From assembly GCF_001039355.2 (NCBI RefSeq), contig NW_019775436.1, positions 1,048,085-1,112,084 of the forward strand: DNA of 64,000 bases. The letters run 5' to 3'. Shown one piece after another: positions 34,980-46,136 of the stretch. The notes below the pieces were generated by a model. The model was not told the DNA's origin. It saw only the letters and a program-made list of their open reading frames with translations, and did no database searches. The translations under genes and the position numbers were made by a program. Source of the DNA: Lingula anatina (Eukaryota; Brachiopoda; Lingulata; Lingulida; Lingulidae). Every line of letters begins with the position of its first letter. Positions within the stretch are counted from its first letter, which is position 1.

Positions 34980-35652
34980 TTACATCTTACTGAGTTCTGG
35001 AAGAGGACCTTCCCATTTTTCTCCTAAAATGAGAAAAAAAAATCAGGCAGCAGTTGAAAATTGTAACATGAATTACATCAATTTAAAATGTAAAAATTTA
35101 CATTAAAAACATCACAGATTTCTGGTGCACGCATCTTCCAAGTGATCTTGATATACATACGACTACTAATAAATTCAAAACCAGGTTTATAAACCACAAT
35201 TTGCTTTTGGAATCAATTGGATAGGGATAGGGGTAAAGAAAAAATCGGCAGATATTCCAAGAAAAAAGTCTATTTGCCCTTTAAAGGTGGAACATGCATT
35301 GTATGCTTTAAGAGGGAGGACAAAACTTGAAAACTGATGTAACACTTTTAAATTTCTAATTGTAACCTTCATGCGTTTACTGTGTTACATGCCCACAATT
35401 GATGAGGATTAGGATGGGGATGGGTTGGGGCTGGGGGTGGGGGTGGGGGTGGGGGTTGGGGGGGGGGGGGAAGGAGCCAAAGCCTCACATTGCATACCAG
35501 AAGTATTTACAGATAAATGCGAATAACAGGAAAAGAAAGATATGCTTACCCATTATGTGTGCCATTAATTCAAACCTATCCCCTCCAAAGAAAAGATGTT
35601 TCTCTCCATCTTTGTGCAATATGATGGTGGGAGCTCCAAAAGTCTGGTTTCA

Positions 35653-35695
<43 letters not shown>

Positions 35696-35895
35696 TAGAA
35701 AATTCAAATTATGAGACACAAGTAAAGAAATGTAGATATGGCGTGACATAATATGGGGATAAGCAAGTAAAAATAATTTAATTGAGTATTACTTTCATTG
35801 AAATGTGTGTGTGTATTTGTTTCATAACTCTTCTGTAATGGGAGAAATACATTTTAGGTTAAAATAGTTGAACGTGTGTGTGTGTGTGTGTTTTG

Positions 35896-35926
<31 letters not shown>

Positions 35927-38143
35927 GAGAGAGAGAGAGAAAGAGATCCACATTCTTACCCCCATGTCGAGAGCTTCTTGTGTATTTGCCTTTAGCTTGT
36001 TTTTAATTTCATCTGTGGTCATTTTTTCTAATGCAGTTTTTGCAACATCATCAGAAAGTTGAGCTTTGGCAGCTGCCTAAAATGGTATGCAACATCATCT
36101 TTTAAATACATCTTAATTTTAAAATACCCATCAACGATTACATATTAGCAAGGACGTACACACATGGACGCCACACACAATTACTTCATAATGCTTTTTC
36201 AAGAACTAAAAAAGAAAAAGGCAAGTTATCTTAAAAAAACCTTGTCATACCTGTAGAAAACTCTCAGGCTTTGTAATGTCTTCATCCTGGAATAAAACAA
36301 TCCATATAAAAATAACTTGTCACTGTGAGCACTTCCCTTTGTGTAAAGGGCCATAGACTTCATTTCTACTCATTATATTGAATATAGCACATTTTTTTGT
36401 TTTTGAAAGATACACAAGAGAAATTTTGCTAGTCTAAGAGCTACAATTCCTACCTTCTACCAGAGACAAATATTGATTTATCACTAGATATTCATAGATA
36501 TGACCCAAGTTATTTCATGACAATTTCCTCTGCCATAGAATATCTAGGTGAAAATCTATCTGTACCCTTAGCAGGTAATAATTACCCTACTCCAGACCCG
36601 CATCCAGAACTCTCTACTGATTGGTTCTGTCTTCTCCTTCTGTAACAAGTCCACGGACAGGACATACCTCATGGCAGCCAGTGATCCCTTGTTGAACATT
36701 ACATCTGCTGGATCCTGTAAAACAAACAGGGGCAATTTCATACAGTAACAAAGTTTAAGCCAGAGAGACAGCAGAGGATGGTCTATCTTTTGGTTGAACA
36801 GCTATTTAAAATTATTAGAAGACCCCCACCACCCACTCTTGGTCTTGGCTAAACCCCTGCACAGAAAGGATATTTCTTTTATTGGTTTTAGTTTAATTTT
36901 TTACTGAGTGCAATGTTTAAGCTTTACATTTCCAAACCCCACCCCACCAAACAAACAGACAAACAAATATATACTAAAAATTTTCTTGCCTACCGATGGA
37001 GCTTTTAAAGGTACCCTAAAATATCCTCCTAATCTCTTCAAGTCTTGGTCCATGTAAGCCATCTTGTTTGGCACCAGACCAGGTGGTCTATTACCTGAAA
37101 CATGGTAGACATTTTTAGTATAAAACTGTACCCAAAAGAGTTTGAAAGTAAAGATGTAAGCCATCTTGTTTGGCACCAGACCAGGTGGTCTATTACCTGA
37201 AACATGGTAGTCATTTTTAGTATAAAACTGTACCCAAAAGAGTTTGAAAATAAAGACTGTATAAATGACAGCATCCAATGAACCTACCAAGAGATTGTGT
37301 ACACAAAAGTATAAAAAGTAATTCATATAATGATTACCAGGCAATGCTAGTTCTCTTAAAAATGTTTTCCAATTTTGACAGAGAGGCATGATTTTCCTTG
37401 GCAAAATGAATTACTAAATGATTCTGTCAACAGTTAACAGTCTCCCCGCCTCCACATTCGCTATTGAACAAATTAAATTCTGGCTCTTGAGTTTTAATTG
37501 TTAGACCCCTGCAGGGACGGTGCGTGTGCAGGCAGGGAGACCATCTGGGAATTAACAGTATTACTTTGAAGTGGATCGGCCAAATTTAGTCTGTGGATCT
37601 GTTAGTCCGTAGATCAACTTGTTCGATCTGAATGTAGTCATAGAGGTCATAGAGGTCTCTCGAGGTGCAACTGATATCTTACCTGCCCCTTGCATAATGC
37701 CACCAAGAAAAAAAGGTTTCAGTTGTAAGTCCATATTCCATTTTGTCTTGTACCTGGTTAATACCTGAAAGAGCAGACAAAAATTAAGTTAAAAAATAAA
37801 TAAATAAAAAAACAAGTAAATATATTATGGCCCCTTATGAATTAAAATAGAAATAGTGGCAACTTAAACTGTACATCATCAAAGGTATGCTATCCATACT
37901 TGACAATGTCTCAAAGCCAGGCTATCTGGCTACATAGATACTAGCTGGCTACACATAAATATCCTGTAGAGCAATGATTCATAAAGTAGGAGAATTTTTT
38001 TTTAGTAAAAATTTTATTTGGTGGGAAATTCTTTTCATGATACTTTTCATGTCAATATCCATACTTACTTCAAAGGCTAGCCAAGAATAGGGTGATATCA
38101 CATCATAGAAGAGTTCTACAGTTTTCTTCACAGGGGATCCCAT
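34980..38143 (-). CDS. GSTK1: Glutathione S-transferase kappa
   Basis: DsbA-fold glutathione transferase of mitochondria and peroxisomes. Eight coding exons in transcript order: 38143-38069, 37764-37683, 37094-36994, 36714-36586, 36286-36251, 36076-35960, 35643-35550 and 35023-34980. The sum is 678 bp, 225 residues, against 226 in human. Start chosen at ATG 38143, giving MGSPVKKTVELFYDVISPYS; the SPYSW serine is the family catalytic position. Further family matches are GNRPPGLVPNKM, FNKGSLAAMRYVL, REFWMRVWSRDEDITKPES, TFGAPTIILHKDG and FFGGDRFELMAHIMGEKW. It ends LSKM, a possible PTS1 in place of human ARL. Exon 3 has a partial 102-bp tandem duplication. Exon 7's acceptor is preceded by about 40 T. 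It is convergent with alkaline phosphatase. Confidence 0.95.
35654..35693 (+). repeat. Poly(A) tract (poly-T on the gene strand)
   Basis: Forty A on the plus strand, that is forty T on the GSTK1 strand, ending about ten bases before the acceptor of the exon at 35643. It acts as, or lies within, the polypyrimidine tract. Confidence 0.9.
35877..35943 (+). repeat. (TG)n(GACA)n(GA)n microsatellite
   Basis: Compound simple repeat in a GSTK1 intron, ending about 16 bp from the exon at 35960. Confidence 0.9.
37052..37255 (-). repeat. 102-bp tandem duplication of a GSTK1 acceptor and half exon
   Basis: Two near-identical 102-bp units, 37052-37153 and 37154-37255. Each holds about 58 bp of intron, the acceptor tttcag and the first 43 bp of exon 3 (GNRPPGLVPNKMAY). 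The unit length is divisible by three and no stop falls in the exon 3 frame. Confidence 0.9.
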
Positions 38144-38362
38144 TATGAATTATATACTAATATGGCATCTAACTCACAATCCTCTTAGCACCCAAATCTG
38201 TGGTTTGGTCACCCTGAAAAAAAAACAGCAGTGCAGCCCTGAAAAAGAGGGCACTCTTGCTTTACTGCACGTTTGAAAAGGAGGTGGCAAGTAAGATCTA
38301 GCATGTGTACAAGCCCTGTCTTGCACCTCAGCAACTGTCTGCCCCTCTCCCCATACACACAT

Positions 38363-38410
<48 letters not shown>

Positions 38411-38446
38411 TGTTGTGAGTTGCAGTGTCACTGAGTGTCACTTCAC

Positions 38447-38711
38447 GTAGGGGAGGCCGGGCTGGTTGGACCCTGGGGTAAGTTGGCCCCCCATCAAGTC
38501 TCTTTAATAAAGCTACTTTAAGATGTTAAATTATTTCATTTGGACTCACTGCCGACACTTTCTTAGCACTATTGGATACGGTCACTTTACAAAATGATGT
38601 GATCAATTCTTTCACCCCATAGTTACTATGACATAAATTGATGGGGCAGGGGGGGGGGGGGTACGTACTTACCCCGGGGTCCAACTACTGTATAGCCCCG
38701 GTCTCCCTTAC
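38447..38711. mobile_element. Fold-back element E (MITE-like)
   Basis: Arms of about 45 bp: left GTAGGGGAGGCCGGGCTGGT, then TGGACCCTGGGGTAAGT; right is the inverted version (GTAAGGGAGACCGGGGCT, then GTTGGACCCCGGGGTAAGT). Total about 265 bp, no coding capacity, next to a (CA)n run upstream of GSTK1. Confidence 0.6.
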
Positions 38712-38879
38712 ATGAACAAGTACATAATAATAATAATAATAATAATAACAGCAATTTGCAAGTACTGGTATGGGAAATGAGGTCGAGAGGTGAAAATATA
38801 GGACCACATGCATAATTGGAAATGTAGGACTGACAGAAGTGAACACACTTATCAAAATATGCCCCCCCCCCCCCCCCCC

Positions 38880-38904
38880 NNNNNNNNNNNNNNNNNNNNN
38901 NNNN
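38880..38904. other. Assembly gap (25 N) in a poly-C region
   Basis: The gap interrupts a C-tract (about 38862-38879). A second C-tract follows at about 38969-38987 with partly similar surroundings (AAAATGCC before each). A slipped or collapsed simple repeat is likely. Confidence 0.9.
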
Positions 38905-39556
38905 AGGGCCCCATAGAAAAATGGAAAAGTTGGGCGGAAAAAAGGGAAAACCCCTATTAAAAAAATGCCCCCCCCCCCCCCCCCCCCAACTACCACCAAA
39001 TTTCCCTGCTTGCGTTCATCCGTTAGAGTGGCATTTTTTCTGTCTTGAGCATTCATATACTAGTAAACATTATCCGAGTTACTCGATCACAACAAAAATG
39101 TGCTATAAAAGGACAATTCTTTTAACAGTGCCTTATCAAGCAATCTCATTTTCACTTACACGGGTCAGGAGGCAGGGTTGGATCCTAAAAGTAGCCGATA
39201 GGTGTACATCGGCAAGATGAGACCAATCTCAAGTCGGTCAAATTACGCTGAAATGTCTATCCTTATCTTTATTATCAACGCTATCATTGCAACTTAACTT
39301 CACTTTGTAACTTAATTCACACGAATTAACTAACCGGGAACTAAACGAAGAAAGACAAAGAAACAAAATCAGAAATACTCATTAAACAGAAATGTCAACT
39401 GAAATATTATAATAGTTAGGCCTAAAATGGAACAGCCACATGCAGTAAATACCCACGTACCTTTCCAGTCATGACAATAACAGCTTATCTAGCAACTAAT
39501 AAAATAACTATTTTATAGCTTATATAACTATTCTCATCATCAATTGTGTAGTTTTG

Positions 39557-39587
<31 letters not shown>

Positions 39588-40132
39588 CTGATCTTATCTC
39601 GCAATGGTGAAGAATCCTTTGAAATATTCCTGAAACCAGATGGTTATCCGGAACCCCACTAAAATCTAATAAAATCACTTTTAATTTAGCCCATTTTTCT
39701 GACCTAGCTTTCATTCATTTCATTTCTGACCTAAATTTCATCAAAATCCAGGGCTTTAGCTAGGGATATGAGGGTCCGAACAAACCTTCCTTTCGGCCGG
39801 GAAAAGGTCCGTTCTGGGTAAAAAATGATCTAGGTACGAATTAAGATTTCGTGGTGAAAGGTCCACTTTTTCAGAAAAGTCCCCACCCCCACTTTGAAAT
39901 TGCTGGTTACGGGCCTGAAATCTCACACTTTTTAGTTAGGTCGGTGAAGCACGGGAAATTATAGAAAGATGCACGGTACCGTGTTTGAGGGTGATCCAAG
40001 GTCTGCTTCTTTTGGGTACTCTATTTGGATTGTATCGCTTTTTTTCCCAAAATTACGTTTTATAAGCTTCCATAATTTTATGGTCTATATAGGGTGTATA
40101 TGGCGATTTTATTAGATTTGTTGAAAAATAGC

Positions 40133-40164
<32 letters not shown>

Positions 40165-40578
40165 TAAATTTCATTTATTTATTTATTTATACTATGTTTC
40201 GGCTGATGTTGGACAAGTATGGTTGACAAGCATGGTTTTTAGGTTCGTTTATCAGGCGGCATCAAGGTGACAGCCGAGCGTGGTCGCACACATTCATCAG
40301 TTTATGGGAGCCTAATATATACTCTGATCAGAGAGAGAGAGAGAGAGAGGAGGGGGGGGGGGGGGGAGGGAGACGGAGAGATTGATGTGGTGAACGTTGA
40401 GTATAACCGGAGTATGTCCGGTGCACGTCCCATATTACTCATAATAATCCTTGTCGTGAGAATACAACATCCGTACCATGTACATAGGATTTAAAGATAA
40501 ATAGAAGAGGTTGGAGGAAGTATACATAGCTACCCTATTTAGATGAGAATAATTTGAGCAAATTAAAAGTGAACCGTC

Positions 40579-40936
40579 ATGGTTGCCAAAAACTTGCTCT
40601 CCGGTTTCACCTTTTTCTTTCTAATAATTTCTGCTGCTGTTCAGGCTGTTCATGCTCACGGACGCCAATGTAGTGAATTGCTCGTGTCTGGGAAGAACCC
40701 TGTTCCAGACAGCGCCATCACGGCGTCTTCGACCTGGGCCGTTAACGTGGACACGAAGCACATTCCGCAAAGGTCCCGTATTGATCTAGGCCTTGACGCG
40801 GTCGGCAACGGAGGGTGGAGCGCAAACTTCAACGACGATAAACAGTGGCTGCAGTTTGATCTGGGATTTTCTAGGAAGGTAATTCTATTTAAGATTGAAA
40901 GTGGGAATTACTGCTGAAATCTCTCTCTCTCTGTCT

Positions 40937-40982
<46 letters not shown>

Positions 40983-42193
40983 GCGGGGAGGGGGGCTGAG
41001 AAGGCAGCAAATCAAAGACATACGAAACAAGCGTATACATTTTTAGCATTACTCTTCCGTTTTCTACGTCTGAATTTCAGATTCTGGAAGCGGCAGAAGC
41101 GACAGGTCGAGGTCCTGGCTGTTTCCTGTGTCCTCCCACACTCAGGCTGGAAAACGGTGGAAAACTGCAACAAACATAAATTTTTGTTAAATATTTGTTT
41201 TTTAAAATTTTATGGCATTCAGATAACGGGCGTGATCACCAAAGGAAGACAAGGGTATGGAACTGACCAAAGCAGATGGCAGTACGTGACCGCCTACAGA
41301 CTCCAGTACGGAAACGCAACCGATGACATGAGTGTTTATAGTGACCACGACCACGAGCCAGAGGTGAGCATCCTGTTTGATGGAAGAAAGCTTAGACGGC
41401 TTATGTTTTATATCTAAATGACTGGATAATGCAGTTCATTCTTTCCATATATTTTTCATACATTGTTTCATTTTTACTCTGCGATTCGATCCTCCTGTCA
41501 AAAGACCGATTCAAATGATGTGGTCATACTTAAAAAACATGTTTTTAAGTGTTTGTAAATATATTAATTCATCATGTTCGCTTATATGTTGGACTTTAGA
41601 ATATTTTTCATTATTTCGATGATATAATTAAAGAATTTTGGAAAAGTTATAGTCAGATTTTAACATATCGTTCTTTGAGAATTTGAAAAATAATCGACAC
41701 AAGCACCAGCTCTAGCTATTTTTATCAATGTTCATCTTTTGTGTAAGATTCCAAACGGAAATTTCTTACAAACACTAAATACAGTGCTTTTTATCAGGTT
41801 ATAAAGTCTTTATCAGTTTTTAAATATTGTCAAACCCTATCGAACAATTATAATGCGCTCGTAGAAAAAATCTGCAGGGGTTTAACATTAGAAAATAAAG
41901 GTGAAGGGGAAATGGTGAAATTTATGAAAGTCGAAATTTACTAATACATATACGATGGTTTAATAAACCCATACATCAACAGGTGATAATGCTCATTATT
42001 CCCAAACGTGCAATTCCAGGTGTTTGATGGCAACTGGAACCCCGTCACGCCGCAGGTGCAACTCCTTGACCCCCCTATCAACGCCAGGTACATCCGGATT
42101 AACCCGGTCAAGTGGCACAACCACGTGTCCATGCGTGCTGACCTTCTTGGATGTCCACTGACGGACACCAACAAGGCCACTATTATTGGGTAG
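40579..42193 (+). CDS. Secreted discoidin (F5/8 type C) domain protein
   Basis: Three exons, 40579-40878, 41223-41363 and 42020-42193, giving 204 residues. Residues 1-27 form a hydrophobic signal peptide (MVAKNLLSGFTFFFLIISAA then VQAVHAHG). The rest is one discoidin domain, framed by the two cysteines expected to pair (HGRQCSELL near residue 31 and DLLGCPL near the end). Family landmarks are SAITASSTW, WLQFDLG, ITGVITKGRQG, WQYVTAYRLQYGN, VFDGNWN, PPINARYIRINPV and SMRADLLGCP. With no transmembrane or enzyme domain it is probably an extracellular sugar- or lipid-binding lectin-like protein; ligand and partners cannot be read from the sequence. The poly(A) signal is at 42327. Confidence 0.88.
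40934..40983 (+). repeat. (TG)n(GA)n microsatellite
   Basis: Simple repeat in the first intron of the discoidin gene. Confidence 0.9.
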
Positions 42194-42326
42194 TGGACAC
42201 AGATAGGAATTGGCATACGATACGAAGTCAATGCAATGTTTCCATTTCAGAGTATTTATTTGCGCACAAAAAGCTTGCTGTCGTTGTTGTAACTTGCAGT
42301 TTATAACAGTTTTTAGACTGTGTGGA

Positions 42327-42332
42327 AATAAA
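42327..42332 (+). terminator. Poly(A) signal of the discoidin gene
   Basis: AATAAA 134 bp after the stop codon, followed by T/G-rich sequence. Confidence 0.65.
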
Positions 42333-42367
42333 CCTTTGGTATAAAATGTTTCTTTTTATTTCAAGAG

Positions 42368-44251
42368 TGTCCAGTACCGTTGCAATAGAGAAAATGGAAT
42401 AGATAAGTTTGCTTTAAAAATTGAATTTCGAGGTCAACCTATTCATGAGTCAATGGACAAATATATTTTTTGAAGGATTATTTTATTTTTAAATTTTTAC
42501 ACAAATGACTCTCACAATTCTAACACAAACTTATTTCATTCAACTTATACACCACTACCAAATTCACAAATATTCAACATATTTTTGAAAAGAAAAACAC
42601 AATGGTCCCTCGTGTAACTTCAAAACATTTGCAATCACATGAAAACTTCATTATTCATCTCCCTATGGATACAACATAACATCCATCATGCCATCTTTAA
42701 ACCAATGGCAAAGTACCAAGAACAGACAATGCTGCATTATATTTGGTGGCATGAATGTTCCCACAAAAAAAAAAGAATAAAAAAAGAAACAAATAAACAC
42801 TGAAATGGCAATAACACTTGCTCACAATTGCAGGGGATTAATTAAGAGTATCTCTTTGTAATTAATGTAAGTCACAAAAAAATCACCAATCAACTATTTA
42901 CCAACTAACAGGAAAACAAACATGCTAACAATACATTTTTCCATCCATTATCCTCCTAGATCTCTATATCACCACATATACATTTCTCATTGAATCTCAA
43001 TCGTTTGGGTTTGTTTAGCATTGTAGCTTATGCCTTTTACATTTCTTATATCTAAATTAAGGACAAAAACGGACATTTTTCACATGCTGACTTTTCACAG
43101 GCATCCGAGTTCCACATCATGAAATCTTGGCCAGCTGCTGACTTCTTTTATGATTGAATTCCACTATCAAATGCAACTGAGGAAAAAAAGGTATTCATAA
43201 AAATGGACTTGGATCTCTTACTCAAACCCAAATAATAATCATAAAAAGTTATGATTGAATTCAGGGAATATTGCATGTAACATACAAATTGGAACAGTTT
43301 TTTTTAAATTTATTTTTGTTCATTATATGTAAAGCCCCTTGTAAGTGACTGAGACTTCCCATCACAATGTATCATGTTCATGGTTGTTATAAGGGTAACA
43401 CCATGTCACTGTCACTGTCAAATGTCCGGTTCACTCAAAGTTGTACTACGTTAAGCCCACTGCATCTCTTAACACCTATCCACTTCACTTATTAGTTTCA
43501 CTTTGCAAATTCTCCTTGTCCACAATGGGTTGGTATTTCCCCAGTGCCTGACTGCCGTGTCTGTGTAGTCCGAATTTGGATAGCTGTTTTTTCTGCATAA
43601 TGACGCGAGGAGAACTGCTGTCTATGAAGGCCAGAGGCGATCGCGGTGGCGTTGAGCTGTCCAATGGGAAGAGGGATTTTGGTTTGCTGCGCTTTTTTAG
43701 CTTCCTGGCAGAAAGGGGCTTGACTTTCTTGTCAGAGTTTGGACCTTAAGTTATAATGTATAATTGTGACAATTTTTAACAACATAATAAAGGAGTAACT
43801 GGAGTAGTTAAAATTTCTTTGTGGAAAAAAATTGTTCCATTTTTAAATACTTTGACTAAGCAATATAAAAACCACTAAAAATTAATATTATAACTAATAA
43901 ACAAATTTACAATGATAGTGTTTCTGATAATTCAGTATAAAAACTACCAAGTAAATCATTAGAAGTTCTTCAAGAACATAAATGTAATTTTTCAACAGAC
44001 ATTACTTTTCATACACCATGAAAATGAGACTGAAACAGGATAAACAAGAATTTTGTTTATACTCAGTCCAGTGCTACATTGATCTTTTTCTCTTCAGCAA
44101 TGCCAAACTATAAGATGCATTGGAAATTCAATTTTTTCATTTAAAAAAATATCACATTTAGAATATTGGCAATCACACTGCCATTTTTAAAATAAAATGA
44201 TAAAAGTGACTGACTTACCAGAGTTAGTTTTGGCAGGGAGTGTAGAAGTCA
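42368..44251. repeat. Large direct duplication 3, copy A
   Basis: 1884 bp, identical by eye to 44253-46136, with a lone N at 44252 between them. It ends inside exon 3 of CDCA3 (44219-44251 matches the 3' end of that exon). The lack of visible differences suggests unmerged overlapping contig ends. Confidence 0.93.
43485..43744 (-). CDS. CDCA3: Extra copy of the last CDCA3 exon
   Basis: Same sequence as 45370-45629, coding for the C-terminal 85 residues and TGA. Only 33 bp of the preceding exon is present in this copy. It is probably an assembly duplicate. Confidence 0.85.
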
Positions 44252-44252
44252 N

Positions 44253-46136
44253 TGTCCAGTACCGTTGCAATAGAGAAAATGGAATAGATAAGTTTGCTTT
44301 AAAAATTGAATTTCGAGGTCAACCTATTCATGAGTCAATGGACAAATATATTTTTTGAAGGATTATTTTATTTTTAAATTTTTACACAAATGACTCTCAC
44401 AATTCTAACACAAACTTATTTCATTCAACTTATACACCACTACCAAATTCACAAATATTCAACATATTTTTGAAAAGAAAAACACAATGGTCCCTCGTGT
44501 AACTTCAAAACATTTGCAATCACATGAAAACTTCATTATTCATCTCCCTATGGATACAACATAACATCCATCATGCCATCTTTAAACCAATGGCAAAGTA
44601 CCAAGAACAGACAATGCTGCATTATATTTGGTGGCATGAATGTTCCCACAAAAAAAAAAGAATAAAAAAAGAAACAAATAAACACTGAAATGGCAATAAC
44701 ACTTGCTCACAATTGCAGGGGATTAATTAAGAGTATCTCTTTGTAATTAATGTAAGTCACAAAAAAATCACCAATCAACTATTTACCAACTAACAGGAAA
44801 ACAAACATGCTAACAATACATTTTTCCATCCATTATCCTCCTAGATCTCTATATCACCACATATACATTTCTCATTGAATCTCAATCGTTTGGGTTTGTT
44901 TAGCATTGTAGCTTATGCCTTTTACATTTCTTATATCTAAATTAAGGACAAAAACGGACATTTTTCACATGCTGACTTTTCACAGGCATCCGAGTTCCAC
45001 ATCATGAAATCTTGGCCAGCTGCTGACTTCTTTTATGATTGAATTCCACTATCAAATGCAACTGAGGAAAAAAAGGTATTCATAAAAATGGACTTGGATC
45101 TCTTACTCAAACCCAAATAATAATCATAAAAAGTTATGATTGAATTCAGGGAATATTGCATGTAACATACAAATTGGAACAGTTTTTTTTAAATTTATTT
45201 TTGTTCATTATATGTAAAGCCCCTTGTAAGTGACTGAGACTTCCCATCACAATGTATCATGTTCATGGTTGTTATAAGGGTAACACCATGTCACTGTCAC
45301 TGTCAAATGTCCGGTTCACTCAAAGTTGTACTACGTTAAGCCCACTGCATCTCTTAACACCTATCCACTTCACTTATTAGTTTCACTTTGCAAATTCTCC
45401 TTGTCCACAATGGGTTGGTATTTCCCCAGTGCCTGACTGCCGTGTCTGTGTAGTCCGAATTTGGATAGCTGTTTTTTCTGCATAATGACGCGAGGAGAAC
45501 TGCTGTCTATGAAGGCCAGAGGCGATCGCGGTGGCGTTGAGCTGTCCAATGGGAAGAGGGATTTTGGTTTGCTGCGCTTTTTTAGCTTCCTGGCAGAAAG
45601 GGGCTTGACTTTCTTGTCAGAGTTTGGACCTTAAGTTATAATGTATAATTGTGACAATTTTTAACAACATAATAAAGGAGTAACTGGAGTAGTTAAAATT
45701 TCTTTGTGGAAAAAAATTGTTCCATTTTTAAATACTTTGACTAAGCAATATAAAAACCACTAAAAATTAATATTATAACTAATAAACAAATTTACAATGA
45801 TAGTGTTTCTGATAATTCAGTATAAAAACTACCAAGTAAATCATTAGAAGTTCTTCAAGAACATAAATGTAATTTTTCAACAGACATTACTTTTCATACA
45901 CCATGAAAATGAGACTGAAACAGGATAAACAAGAATTTTGTTTATACTCAGTCCAGTGCTACATTGATCTTTTTCTCTTCAGCAATGCCAAACTATAAGA
46001 TGCATTGGAAATTCAATTTTTTCATTTAAAAAAATATCACATTTAGAATATTGGCAATCACACTGCCATTTTTAAAATAAAATGATAAAAGTGACTGACT
46101 TACCAGAGTTAGTTTTGGCAGGGAGTGTAGAAGTCA
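44253..46136. repeat. Large direct duplication 3, copy B
   Basis: Second copy of 42368-44251. It is contiguous with the complete exon 3 and upstream exons of CDCA3, so this is the copy used to annotate the gene. Confidence 0.93.

Larger units (their letters stand above)
38144..40578. other. GSTK1 5' flank and intergenic DNA
   Basis: No coding exon supported. Contains a (CA)n run at about 38364-38408, a fold-back element (38447-38711), an (AAT)n run near 38727, two long C-tracts around a short N gap, an A-tract near 39561, a T-tract near 40134-40162 and a (GA)n/G-tract near 40330-40367. A minus-strand ATG-ACT-GGA-AAG followed by gtacgt at about 39470 could be an upstream leader exon of GSTK1. 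Confidence 0.55.

Noticed and set aside
36901-37404. Minus-strand 167-codon frame as a standalone gene
   Set aside because: It is GSTK1 exon 3 plus its tandem duplicate and flanking introns. The open frame results from the in-frame 102-bp duplication.
38174-38431. Minus-strand Cys-Val repeat protein
   Set aside because: Translation of a (CA)n microsatellite.
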